This document shows positions 1-5,433 of a DNA stretch of 6,061 nucleotides, in pieces. Positions within the stretch are counted from its first letter, which is position 1. Every line of letters begins with the position of its first letter. The notes beneath the pieces are model-generated. The model was not told the DNA's origin. It made no database searches and saw nothing but the letters and a program-made list of their open reading frames with translations. This DNA is from an archaeon (GTDB taxonomy: Archaea; Iainarchaeota; Iainarchaeia; Iainarchaeales; CSSED10-239), in the NCBI GenBank assembly GCA_023230325.1, contig JALNXN010000028.1, positions 1 through 6,061 on the forward strand. Reading direction: 5' to 3'. The position numbers and the translations under genes are program-made.

Positions 1-1261
1 TGGCAGTAGTTTTTCTACATTTTCTGTCTAATGTTGTCAGCATAAATCTTGCCTTGTTCGTCTTGATACGGATATTTACTTTCGTCAACAAACTTGTCTA
101 ATAATTTTAGTAGTTCCTTTGCTTTTTTCTTATCACCAATATCCAAATAATCATTTATTTTCTTTAAAATCTCATATCGAAAATTATCCAACATTCTACC
201 CTCATCTTGGCTGTTTAAGTTCAGTTTACTTGAAAGTTTAAGAGCGTTTGAAATTGTTTTGTTATACTTTTTTTCTGTTAGATAAGAGTTCCTGAATACG
301 GTTAGTTTATCAACAAAAACCAAGGGAGTTAAGTAATTTCTTAAACTTAATCTGTATTCTTCCATAAATCCAATTGTAAAAAACACCTCCCTTTGAAATT
401 TATTAGCTTTTAAAAGACTTAATAGAATCCTGTCACCACGCAACAAATATTGGTTGTAATAACTTGGCTTTAGAGTCCACGAGAAATTGTTAATCGTTAT
501 TACGGAGTCCGTCCAAATTGTGTATTCTATTGTGTCGAGAACTTCTTTAGGAAGGTCAAAAGATACTGAATTGGTTTGAGATAAAAAAACTGGATACCAA
601 ATTGTATTTAATAGACTAATGTCGACTACTGCAACATCTGTCCTGTAATTTTCAACAATCTGCAAATACCATAACGGAATACTAAAGTTGTCGCCTGAAG
701 ATATAAGAATTGAATTCTTACTGCAAGCATCAAGCACCTTTCTGTTTAACTCAAGAATAAAATTTCCAAAACCACCTCGCTTTTTCCCTTCTATGAATGC
801 CCATTTTGCAGAGTCTGCTTTGTTATTGTGCCAATAACTCATAGCCATCGACCCCCATTCTGAAGATAGTTTTGAATAAGGGTCAAGAATAATAATTTCA
901 TCAGAATATTTTGGTGTAATTTCAATTACCTTTTCAAGTTGCTCACTTGTTTTATACAAAAGGTCTAAGTTCATAGCAATCAATCCCCGTCCGTCACTTG
1001 AATTTATTCTACTGTATGTATAACCCAAGAAATATCTGGCCTCAGAGCTTTGAGGATTTAGCTCAATTGCTTTTTCAAGAAGTGATACAATTTTATAATA
1101 GTCAAATTTGTCAAGTTCTTCTTGATTCAGATTTTTCTCACTCTTGAATAAAACTTTCGCACTGTCCAAAAGAACATTGAAGTCGTCAGTTTGTCCATAA
1201 ACTGTCGCCAATAGAGCTGTAAATATTATCGTTACTATTGTCTTCATAAAATTACTGCCAA
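1..1261 (-). mobile_element. Second integron-like cassette carrying the TPR gene (3' attC cut off)
   Basis: This unit begins after the G of GTTGGCAGTA (minus strand, 1262 down to 1253). At the other end, TACTGCCA (minus strand, 8 down to 1) follows the TPR stop codon by 6 nt. These form an exact 8-bp inverted pair around the gene and are the expected start of the next attC-like site, whose remainder is outside the window. The gene points the same way as mcrBC, as cassettes in an array do. The call rests on one full site plus this half-site. Confidence 0.45.
15..1247 (-). CDS. Secreted TPR protein with a DUF2723-like GDNxxxPLWYLQ block
   Basis: This is a 410-residue protein of unknown function, probably exported. 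I start it at the ATG at 1247. The frame stays open back to 1370, but those 41 extra codons only translate the recombination-site hairpin upstream, whereas the 1247 start gives a clean signal peptide ([19 protein letters not shown], cut near residue 19). A TPR-like helix pair lies at about 49-80 ([21 protein letters not shown]) and a second at about 133-157. Residues 185-217 contain [12 protein letters not shown], then [15 protein letters not shown]. From memory this resembles the NGDNDTFPLWYLQ...RTDVRVVNLSLLNT region of Bacteroidota DUF2723-type proteins, but here there are no membrane helices and only the soluble part is present. The C-terminal third is lysine-rich and helical. The gene is complete, ending in TAG at 15-17. 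It shares direction with mcrBC but sits in its own cassette-like unit. I cannot assign a substrate or pathway. Confidence 0.8.
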   Translation of the reverse strand: MKTIVTIIFTALLATVYGQTDDFNVLLDSAKVLFKSEKNLNQEELDKFDYYKIVSLLEKAIELNPQSSEARYFLGYTYSRINSSDGRGLIAMNLDLLYKTSEQLEKVIEITPKYSDEIIILDPYSKLSSEWGSMAMSYWHNNKADSAKWAFIEGKKRGGFGNFILELNRKVLDACSKNSILISSGDNFSIPLWYLQIVENYRTDVAVVDISLLNTIWYPVFLSQTNSVSFDLPKEVLDTIEYTIWTDSVITINNFSWTLKPSYYNQYLLRGDRILLSLLKANKFQREVFFTIGFMEEYRLSLRNYLTPLVFVDKLTVFRNSYLTEKKYNKTISNALKLSSKLNLNSQDEGRMLDNFRYEILKKINDYLDIGDKKKAKELLKLLDKFVDESKYPYQDEQGKIYADNIRQKM

Positions 1262-1389
1262 CGGATACGTGTATGGTGTCGTTTGGCGATTCGAAGTACA
1301 AACCTGTCAAACCGTTACAAAGCTTATTAGATGTAACAGCCTTGAAATTAGCACTATCCGCCAAATGCACTATACACGATGTTAGCGGC
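1255..1389 (-). other. attC-like recombination site between mcrC and the TPR gene
   Basis: This is a long imperfect hairpin with integron attC layout. Outer core boxes pair: 1257-1262 (GCCAAC on plus) with 1381-1386 (GTTAGC), one mismatch. Next is an unequal unpaired spacer, 5 nt (1263-1267) against 2 nt (1379-1380). An L-like box follows, 7 perfect pairs between 1268-1274 and 1372-1378. The stem continues through GGTG/CAC and CG to 7 further pairs (1282-1288 with 1359-1365), leaving T1279 and C1358 as extrahelical single bases. The terminal loop is about 65 nt (1291-1355) and contains a small stem (1314-1319 with 1332-1337). The total of about 130 nt lies within the known attC size range. 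The mcrC frame ends within it at 1354. Confidence 0.65.
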
Positions 1390-2757
1390 TGGGCTTAGTT
1401 GCTCCCCAAATTCCTTATCAATTTTTGTTTGTTCTTTTAGGTCATTACAAATTTTATAAAAACCAATCTTAAATGGTATCTCTTTCTTGTCAATATTTAA
1501 TATTTGGTCTGTCATCTCTAATGTTTTATCAAAATCAGATTCTTTTAACGGATAAATAATTCCACATTCTACTACATTGTATTTATTTAAGTGACTTGCG
1601 ACATAAGTAATTAGTTGAAATTTATCTTCACGCTTTACTCCATTTAAGAAGTCAAAATTCTTATACTTCACATCGTAGACTCCAACATTATTATTTCCGT
1701 AATCAATAATAACATCTGGATAAATATTATTTTCATATATTCCATTAGGAATGGAAAACTCTTTCTTGTTTTTTGGAAAAAGAGTAAGTCTTTGTTTTAA
1801 TACTTTCCTAATATGATGTTCAAATAATAACGAAATATCGAAAATAAATGCTGAAAGTTCAGATTTTGATTCTCCAACATTAGCAAATTCATCTCTGAGA
1901 ATTTTTAATGACAAATCGAAAACTTGATTATACTTTTTAAAGTAAGGATTTATTACTTTCTTATTTTGTAAGGTTTTTAAATTTAAACTTCTGTTGTTTA
2001 TTGAGTTGAAAGCATTCTTAATATTATAAATATCTGAAACGATTGGTTGATACTTTGATTTAAAAACCTTGTTCAAAGCCATATTTATAACAGTATTCAA
2101 TTCGTTTTTATAACTATGCTCTTTAAATTCACAATCTGTTTTCCCATCAAAAAACTCCTTACGTAAAAATGAATTAATATTAATTGAACCTCTTATAGTG
2201 GTAATAATATCTCTTTTTTTCTGATACGTTTTGTAAATACCTAGAGAAAAGGCTTTTTTTAATTGTAGCTTCCAATAATAAATTAAAATCCATTCTCCTA
2301 AACCTAAGTTCTTGTTTATGGAACCAAGATTTTCAAGTTCTAAGAAACCACTTGTATTTGCAATCATATATTGCAAAAAATCATTTCCAAATCTACAATT
2401 GATATTGAAATTGTGATTTTTATATACAATTGAACCAACAATATTCCCAGTATGTATTATTAAGTCATTGAAACCATAACCACTTAATTCGAAAATTCGT
2501 TGTTCCTCATTTGCTTCAAACTCTTCATCAAATATTATTTGCGTCAGATTTAATTCCGAGACTTTTTTGCTCGCTATATTTCTATGCAATTCTTTCACAA
2601 AATTAACAATCCCAATTTTCCTTATTTCTTGATGGCTTGTTCTTTTTCGATAAGTATCACAATTAAAATCAACACTAAATTTTGTAATCTGGTTTAAATA
2701 ATGACCTTTAAATGAATTATCCTTTATCTCAGAATCGAAAAAATCTTTAGCTCTCAT
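1354..2757 (-). CDS. mcrC: McrC-type nuclease subunit of a type IV (McrBC) restriction system
   Basis: This 467-residue protein is the likely DNA-cutting partner of the McrB NTPase encoded just upstream. In the known E. coli system, McrC binds the McrB ring, stimulates its GTPase and cleaves DNA carrying modified cytosine. The C-terminal half shows a PD-(D/E)xK nuclease core: E313, PD at 347-348, then D362-V-K364 (YDVKYK) and Q381 in FQLITYV. The middle has the RGS element at 189-191 followed by [14 protein letters not shown] (218-231), as in other McrC proteins. E. coli McrC is about 348 residues, so the N-terminal part (about 1-120) is longer here. The ATG at 2757 is 5 nt past the mcrB stop, with no Shine-Dalgarno sequence, as is usual in Bacteroidota. 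The last residues, 457-467 ([11 protein letters not shown]), are encoded inside the attC-like hairpin and look like read-through of the recombination site rather than a conserved tail. No frameshift is seen and all nuclease residues are present. Confidence 0.93.
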   Translation of the reverse strand: MRAKDFFDSEIKDNSFKGHYLNQITKFSVDFNCDTYRKRTSHQEIRKIGIVNFVKELHRNIASKKVSELNLTQIIFDEEFEANEEQRIFELSGYGFNDLIIHTGNIVGSIVYKNHNFNINCRFGNDFLQYMIANTSGFLELENLGSINKNLGLGEWILIYYWKLQLKKAFSLGIYKTYQKKRDIITTIRGSININSFLRKEFFDGKTDCEFKEHSYKNELNTVINMALNKVFKSKYQPIVSDIYNIKNAFNSINNRSLNLKTLQNKKVINPYFKKYNQVFDLSLKILRDEFANVGESKSELSAFIFDISLLFEHHIRKVLKQRLTLFPKNKKEFSIPNGIYENNIYPDVIIDYGNNNVGVYDVKYKNFDFLNGVKREDKFQLITYVASHLNKYNVVECGIIYPLKESDFDKTLEMTDQILNIDKKEIPFKIGFYKICNDLKEQTKIDKEFGEQLSPAANIVYSAFGG

Positions 2758-2762
2758 AGTTG

Positions 2763-4433
2763 CTAAATTCCAAATTCTATTTTGAACTGATTTAATTTCT
2801 CTTGTGCTTTATTTTCATCACCTAAGCCACGTAAATATTCTTCTAACAAGGGCATTACATAGTCAGACCATAGAAATTTTTTAACTTCCGTAACAGAATC
2901 AAATCTATTTTGTATAGGTGTTATTTCTAATGCATATGAATGTCCAATTCTATAATCTTTACCCAATAATTCTTCACTTTCAATCCTGTTGTTTAATCTC
3001 TCAAATGCTATTGCCAAATCATTTTTCCAATTTGCACTAAGAATATTCCGCACGGTATTGAAATCAGGCTGAATTTCTTCCCACATAAAACGTCGTCTTA
3101 AAGCAAAATCAAAGCTATCAACCGAACGGTCAATGTTATTCATTGTGCCGATGATATATACATTTTGTGGAATAAAGAACCAATCTTCTGAATTATCCCA
3201 GAAATAAACACTATCATCTGATTCGTTATTAAGATACGAGTATTGAGTTTTTATTTTACCATTATAGCCACGATATTCTAGACTAAACATCAATTCGCCA
3301 AAAACTCTTGATAGTTCTGCTCTATTGATTTCATCAATTATGAAAAATGCAGGTTCAATAACTTCTTCAACTGTTATACCTTCTGGCATAATTGAATCTA
3401 TCCCTAAAATTTGTTTTTGATTATCGTTTAATTCCGAGACTTTAATCAAACTAAACCTATAGTCTCTCTCTTTGAAACTATCGTTGTTTATGAAGTCAAT
3501 ATCTTTGTAAAGATTAATTTCTTTTTCTCCAGCTGTCTTGCAAAATTCTTTAAAAGTACCATTGAATAATTTTAATGATTTATCAGAACTTGGTCTGATT
3601 CCCTCAATAAAATCCTCATAGGAATAGGAAGGGTGAAATTGTACCGTCTTTACTTGATAATTATTTTTAGTTTTACTTTCAATTTTAATTCGATGCTGGT
3701 CAATAAATTGTTTTGCTATATTTTTTGCTTTAAATGTTTTTCCAGTTCCAGGCGCACCGTAATAAACAATAGCTTTTTTTAGATTAAGATTGTTTTCTAG
3801 CATATAAAACAACTCCCAAAAAAATATTTGTTTTTTGTTTAAATCAGCACAATCAACAAGGTGCATCAACTCTTGATGCCTTTGAACATTATTCCCATTT
3901 GTAGATATATTAAGCTTGTCTTTTAAAGCATTTAGTAAACGCCATAATTTATTTGGTGCATCAACAGCTGCAAAGTCAGCAGGGAACAATGCACGCAAAA
4001 GACGAATCTTAGCCGCTTCATAATTTTTCCCCTCTATAATAATATCAATTTTCGTGTCTGCTTGGGAAATATCTTTACACTGAAGTAACTCAATAAAATA
4101 ATCTTTATTTATTTTTTCTTTAATGGCTGTTTTGTGAGGGTTATCTTCAGAATCCCAAATTACTCCTTGTCCAATGTTTCCAAGTCCATTATCTTGATAA
4201 AACAAAAACCTATCAAAAAAGTCACCAACAGTTTTTAGCTTGTTGTCTGATTTGTCAGAAATTATCTTATTTATTTCTTCATTAGATTTCCCCTTAATTT
4301 CGGTATCAGAGATAACAATATTTTTAATTTCAGATGCTATGTTTATCCAATATGTTAAACTTTTATACCATCCCCAATTTTCAACACCTCGATATTTATC
4401 GAAGTAGTCAAAGTATGCTTGTATTTTATTCAT
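2763..4433 (-). CDS. mcrB: McrB-type AAA+ NTPase, motor subunit of a type IV restriction system
   Basis: This 556-residue AAA+ protein is expected to recognise modified DNA and translocate on it using NTP (GTP in E. coli), bringing the McrC nuclease to the target. The AAA+ core runs from about 215 to 530. It has a Walker A (GAPGTGKT, 226-233), the McrB-type HPSYSYEDFIEGIRP (267-281) and a Walker B (FFIIDEINR, 363-371). The family signature follows as IGTMNNIDRS (428-437), matching MNTADRS of E. coli McrB, then the arginine-finger-like ALRRRF (444-449) and RIGHSY (495-500). Residues 1-200 should be the target-recognition part. I do not see the E. coli-type DNA-binding domain (DUF3578) there. 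The only familiar-looking stretch is LLRALFPADFAAVDAPNKLW (145-164), so the modification recognised cannot be predicted. It is the first gene of a two-gene operon, ending in TAG 5 nt before mcrC. The start at 4433 follows an A/T-only leader lacking a Shine-Dalgarno sequence. All catalytic motifs are intact. Confidence 0.95.
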   Translation of the reverse strand: MNKIQAYFDYFDKYRGVENWGWYKSLTYWINIASEIKNIVISDTEIKGKSNEEINKIISDKSDNKLKTVGDFFDRFLFYQDNGLGNIGQGVIWDSEDNPHKTAIKEKINKDYFIELLQCKDISQADTKIDIIIEGKNYEAAKIRLLRALFPADFAAVDAPNKLWRLLNALKDKLNISTNGNNVQRHQELMHLVDCADLNKKQIFFWELFYMLENNLNLKKAIVYYGAPGTGKTFKAKNIAKQFIDQHRIKIESKTKNNYQVKTVQFHPSYSYEDFIEGIRPSSDKSLKLFNGTFKEFCKTAGEKEINLYKDIDFINNDSFKERDYRFSLIKVSELNDNQKQILGIDSIMPEGITVEEVIEPAFFIIDEINRAELSRVFGELMFSLEYRGYNGKIKTQYSYLNNESDDSVYFWDNSEDWFFIPQNVYIIGTMNNIDRSVDSFDFALRRRFMWEEIQPDFNTVRNILSANWKNDLAIAFERLNNRIESEELLGKDYRIGHSYALEITPIQNRFDSVTEVKKFLWSDYVMPLLEEYLRGLGDENKAQEKLNQFKIEFGI

Positions 4434-4452
4434 AATTATATTTTTTTTCTCT

Positions 4453-4460
4453 CAAAATTA
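4453..4460 (-). promoter_or_regulatory. Candidate -7 promoter box for mcrBC
   Basis: The minus strand reads TAATTTTG, an exact match to the Bacteroidota -7 consensus TAnnTTTG, 19 nt before the mcrB ATG. The expected leader is about 12-14 nt of almost pure A/T. The upstream -33 element is poor: the TTTG at 4475-4478 is only 14 nt away, shorter than usual. The box lies inside the proposed cassette, so the cassette would bring its own promoter. Confidence 0.45.
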
Positions 4461-4503
4461 AGACTCAACAACGCCAAATCGTGTCGCAGTGTTTTTTTAC
4501 CTT

Positions 4504-4512
4504 GCCGCTAAC
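4504..4512 (-). other. Solitary cassette core word GTTAGCGGC upstream of mcrB
   Basis: On the minus strand GTTAGCGGC lies 71 nt ahead of the mcrB start and is the exact inverse of GCCGCTAAC after mcrC. It marks the 5' end of the proposed mcrBC cassette. I cannot find a convincing matching inverse core and L box further upstream. It may therefore be the first, attI-like junction of the array, or the remains of an attC broken by the repeats that follow. Confidence 0.5.
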
Positions 4513-4539
4513 TAGTTTATATGTGCACCTGCAACATCC

Positions 4540-4586
4540 AAAAGGTGTACAATATCTCCCGTAGGAGGATATATTGTGCACCTTTT
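4540..4586. repeat. Strong palindrome (16 + 4 bp stem)
   Basis: AAAAGGTGTACAATAT (4540-4555) pairs with ATATTGTGCACCTTTT (4571-4586) through one G-T wobble. An inner CTCC/GGAG stem (4556-4559 with 4564-4567) has a 4-nt loop CGTA and a 3-nt bulge. The arms end in A4/T4, so it could act as a weak terminator in either direction, for example to insulate mcrB from upstream transcripts. A further copy of GTGCACCT at 4523-4530 can compete for pairing with 4543-4550. No protein gene adjoins it. Its true role is unknown. Confidence 0.6.
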
Positions 4587-4751
4587 CTTACTTTAAAGGT
4601 GTTCTTTATTTATTTTGCAAAAATAATCTTTTTTTTAATTACAAACGGAAAAAGTAATTATTTTCATTTTATAACATATAGAGAGGGGGTGAATAGAATC
4701 AATAAAAATTAAAAAAAAAGTGGCGTGTGCCGAGTCCCGAGTGCCGAAATC

Positions 4752-4803
4752 AATTAAAAATTAAGAATTAAAAATTAAGAATTAAGAATTAAGAATAAAT
4801 AAT
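4752..4803 (+). repeat. AATTAAG-type short tandem repeat
   Basis: About seven head-to-tail units of AATTAAG or AATTAAAA cover roughly 50 bp with small length changes. This is a low-complexity tandem repeat, probably grown by slippage. The unit is far too short, with no spacers, to be CRISPR. Confidence 0.7.
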
Positions 4804-4811
4804 TAGCACTC

Positions 4812-4834
4812 TGTGTTCTCTGCGGTTAAAAAAA
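4812..4834 (+). repeat. 23-bp dispersed word, copy 1
   Basis: TGTGTTCTCTGCGGTTAAAA and its A-tail match the sequence at 4914-4936 at 20 of 23 positions. The shared frame is TGTGTT-TCTG-GGT followed by A's. It seems to be a dispersed intergenic repeat. No function is known to me. Confidence 0.5.
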
Positions 4835-4913
4835 ACTCTCGGCACACGGGACACACGACTCGGCACAAAAGAACTGACCGCTGAGAGCTTTTATTACGGT
4901 GGGTGTTTTACGT

Positions 4914-4936
4914 TGTGTTGTCTGTGGTAAAAAAAA
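4914..4936 (+). repeat. 23-bp dispersed word, copy 2
   Basis: This is the second, diverged copy of the word at 4812-4834, about 100 bp away in the same orientation. Its A-run (4929-4936) doubles as the U-tract of the minus-strand terminator that follows, so repeat and terminator overlap. Confidence 0.5.
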
Positions 4937-4960
4937 GGAAGCACTCTTTCGAATGCTTCC
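4929..4960 (-). terminator. Intrinsic terminator, minus strand
   Basis: Read on the minus strand, GGAAGCA (4960 down to 4954) pairs perfectly with TGCTTCC (4943 down to 4937) across a 10-nt loop and is followed at once by eight T's (4936-4929). This is a textbook rho-independent terminator shape. It faces leftward and would end a transcript coming from about 5050. No T-run exists on the other side, so it works in one direction only. Confidence 0.55.
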
Positions 4961-5048
4961 CAAACAAACAAATTATACAAACCTAATTCTTATATTCTCT
5001 TATGCTTTATATCGGCTTACCGAAATGCTGCGAAAATGTTCTGTTTTA
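4929..5048 (-). ncRNA. Candidate small RNA of about 120 nt
   Basis: A minus-strand unit has a -7 box, TATTTTTG (5062 down to 5055, within TATATTTTTGCACC, a very common promoter form in Bacteroidota), and the terminator at 4960-4929. Between them no reading frame or tRNA is seen. There is one small hairpin, TCGG-TAAG-CCGA (5024 down to 5013). Promoter, short non-coding body and terminator together suggest an independent small RNA. No clear -33 TTG element lies at the right distance, and I cannot match the body to a named RNA family with certainty. It might also be a leader left behind when its gene was replaced. Confidence 0.35.
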
Positions 5049-5054
5049 CGGGTG

Positions 5055-5062
5055 CAAAAATA
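5055..5062 (-). promoter_or_regulatory. Candidate -7 box of the small RNA
   Basis: TATTTTTG on the minus strand fits TAnnTTTG exactly and is followed by CACCCG, placing a start near 5048. The region upstream is an A/T run without a recognisable TTG at 17-23 nt. Confidence 0.4.
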
Positions 5063-5363
5063 TACTTTTTTTAATATAAATTATTATTTTTCGATACAAT
5101 TTAAAAAATTTTCGCTTCGCTCAGAATCTGTAACACTATCGGCATTTTTTTCGGAGGCAAAATCCTTCCAACATACGAAAAAAATTGCCGGAAAAGCTCG
5201 GTTTGCAGCTAAAAAAACGCCTTTTTTTTTATCCGATGTCATACGTTTTGTTGAAAAAAAAACAAAATTTTTCTCACTCTAAAACAGACAGTTGAGCAAA
5301 CAGCCTCTTTTTTTTCGCTTTTTAGATGTTACAAATGGAGGACTTTTTTGTTTATATATATAG
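5063..5363. other. Non-coding stretch without a firm feature
   Basis: The stretch is rich in long A and T runs. It has a 52-codon minus-strand frame (5242-5084) overlapping a plus-strand open frame that spans 4899-5282. Neither has a ribosome site, a conserved motif or plausible composition, so I call neither a gene. Short AT stems exist, such as TTTTGTT/AACAAAA near 5246-5266. I see no RNA gene or complete mobile element. Confidence 0.4.
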
Positions 5364-5421
5364 AGGGCAACCTTAACAAATTATAAAGGCTATGTTCTAT
5401 AAAAAGTAAGATAAAAAGTGG

Positions 5422-5429
5422 TATATTTG
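5422..5429 (+). promoter_or_regulatory. -7 box immediately before the transposase start
   Basis: TATATTTG matches the Bacteroidota -7 consensus TAnnTTTG exactly, but it ends only 4 nt before the ATG. Transcription would then begin at or next to the start codon, giving a leaderless or nearly leaderless message. The -33 region is weak, with TGTTCT at 5393-5398 as the only candidate. Confidence 0.4.
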
Positions 5430-5433
5430 CAGC

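Larger units (their letters stand above)
1262..4511 (-). mobile_element. Integron-like cassette carrying mcrBC (about 3.25 kb)
   Basis: The unit is bounded on the minus strand by a core word GTTAGCGGC (4512 down to 4504) ahead of mcrB. The inverse word GCCGCTAAC (1389 down to 1381) and the rest of an attC-like hairpin lie after mcrC. In integron cassettes the first bases of the cassette are complementary to the inverse core of its own attC, and that is seen here over 9 bp. The gene orientation, with attC at the 3' end, also fits. It would be a large cassette, and a two-gene one. No integrase is visible and the core words are GTTRGCR rather than GTTRRRY. The reading is inferred from structure alone. 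Confidence 0.55.
4725..4866. repeat. GC-rich inverted repeat enclosing an AT-rich core
   Basis: The left arm (4725-4747) contains GTGCCGAG and then GTGCCGA. The right arm (4838-4866) contains CTCGGCAC twice (4838-4845 and 4859-4866), so the arms pair over most of their length with a roughly 7-nt insertion on the right. Between them lie the AATTAAG tandem repeat and a CTCTGTGTTCTCTGCGGTT word. The arms stand out sharply as GC-rich in an AT-rich gap. The layout resembles a small non-autonomous repeat or MITE, but no target duplication was found. Confidence 0.5.

Noticed and set aside
1248..1370. N-terminal extension of the TPR protein by 41 residues (ATG at 1370)
   Set aside because: It translates only the loop and arm of the attC-like hairpin and overlaps mcrC. 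The ATG at 1247 gives a proper signal peptide.
1..4433. A three-gene defence operon including the TPR gene
   Set aside because: A recombination-site-like hairpin separates mcrC from the TPR gene. The latter is secreted and has no nuclease, sensor or effector motif, so a shared function is not supported.
4521..4712. 63-codon plus-strand frame
   Set aside because: It runs through the palindrome and low-complexity AT sequence, with no motif or ribosome site.
4752..4803. Possible CRISPR-like array
   Set aside because: Units are 7-8 bp, contiguous and without spacers, so this is a simple tandem repeat.
4929..5048. tRNA or 6S RNA on the minus strand
   Set aside because: No T-arm GTTCGAAT-type sequence or cloverleaf is seen, and I cannot demonstrate the long open-bubble hairpin of 6S RNA, so it is left as an unnamed candidate.
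5084..5242. 52-codon minus-strand frame
   Set aside because: It overlaps another open frame on the opposite strand, has no recognisable domain and could arise by chance in A/T-rich DNA.
4899..5282. 127-codon plus-strand frame with CxxC near its start
   Set aside because: It crosses the minus-strand terminator and the candidate small RNA. The CxxC is a lone pair in a repeat copy and the composition is phenylalanine/lysine from A/T runs.
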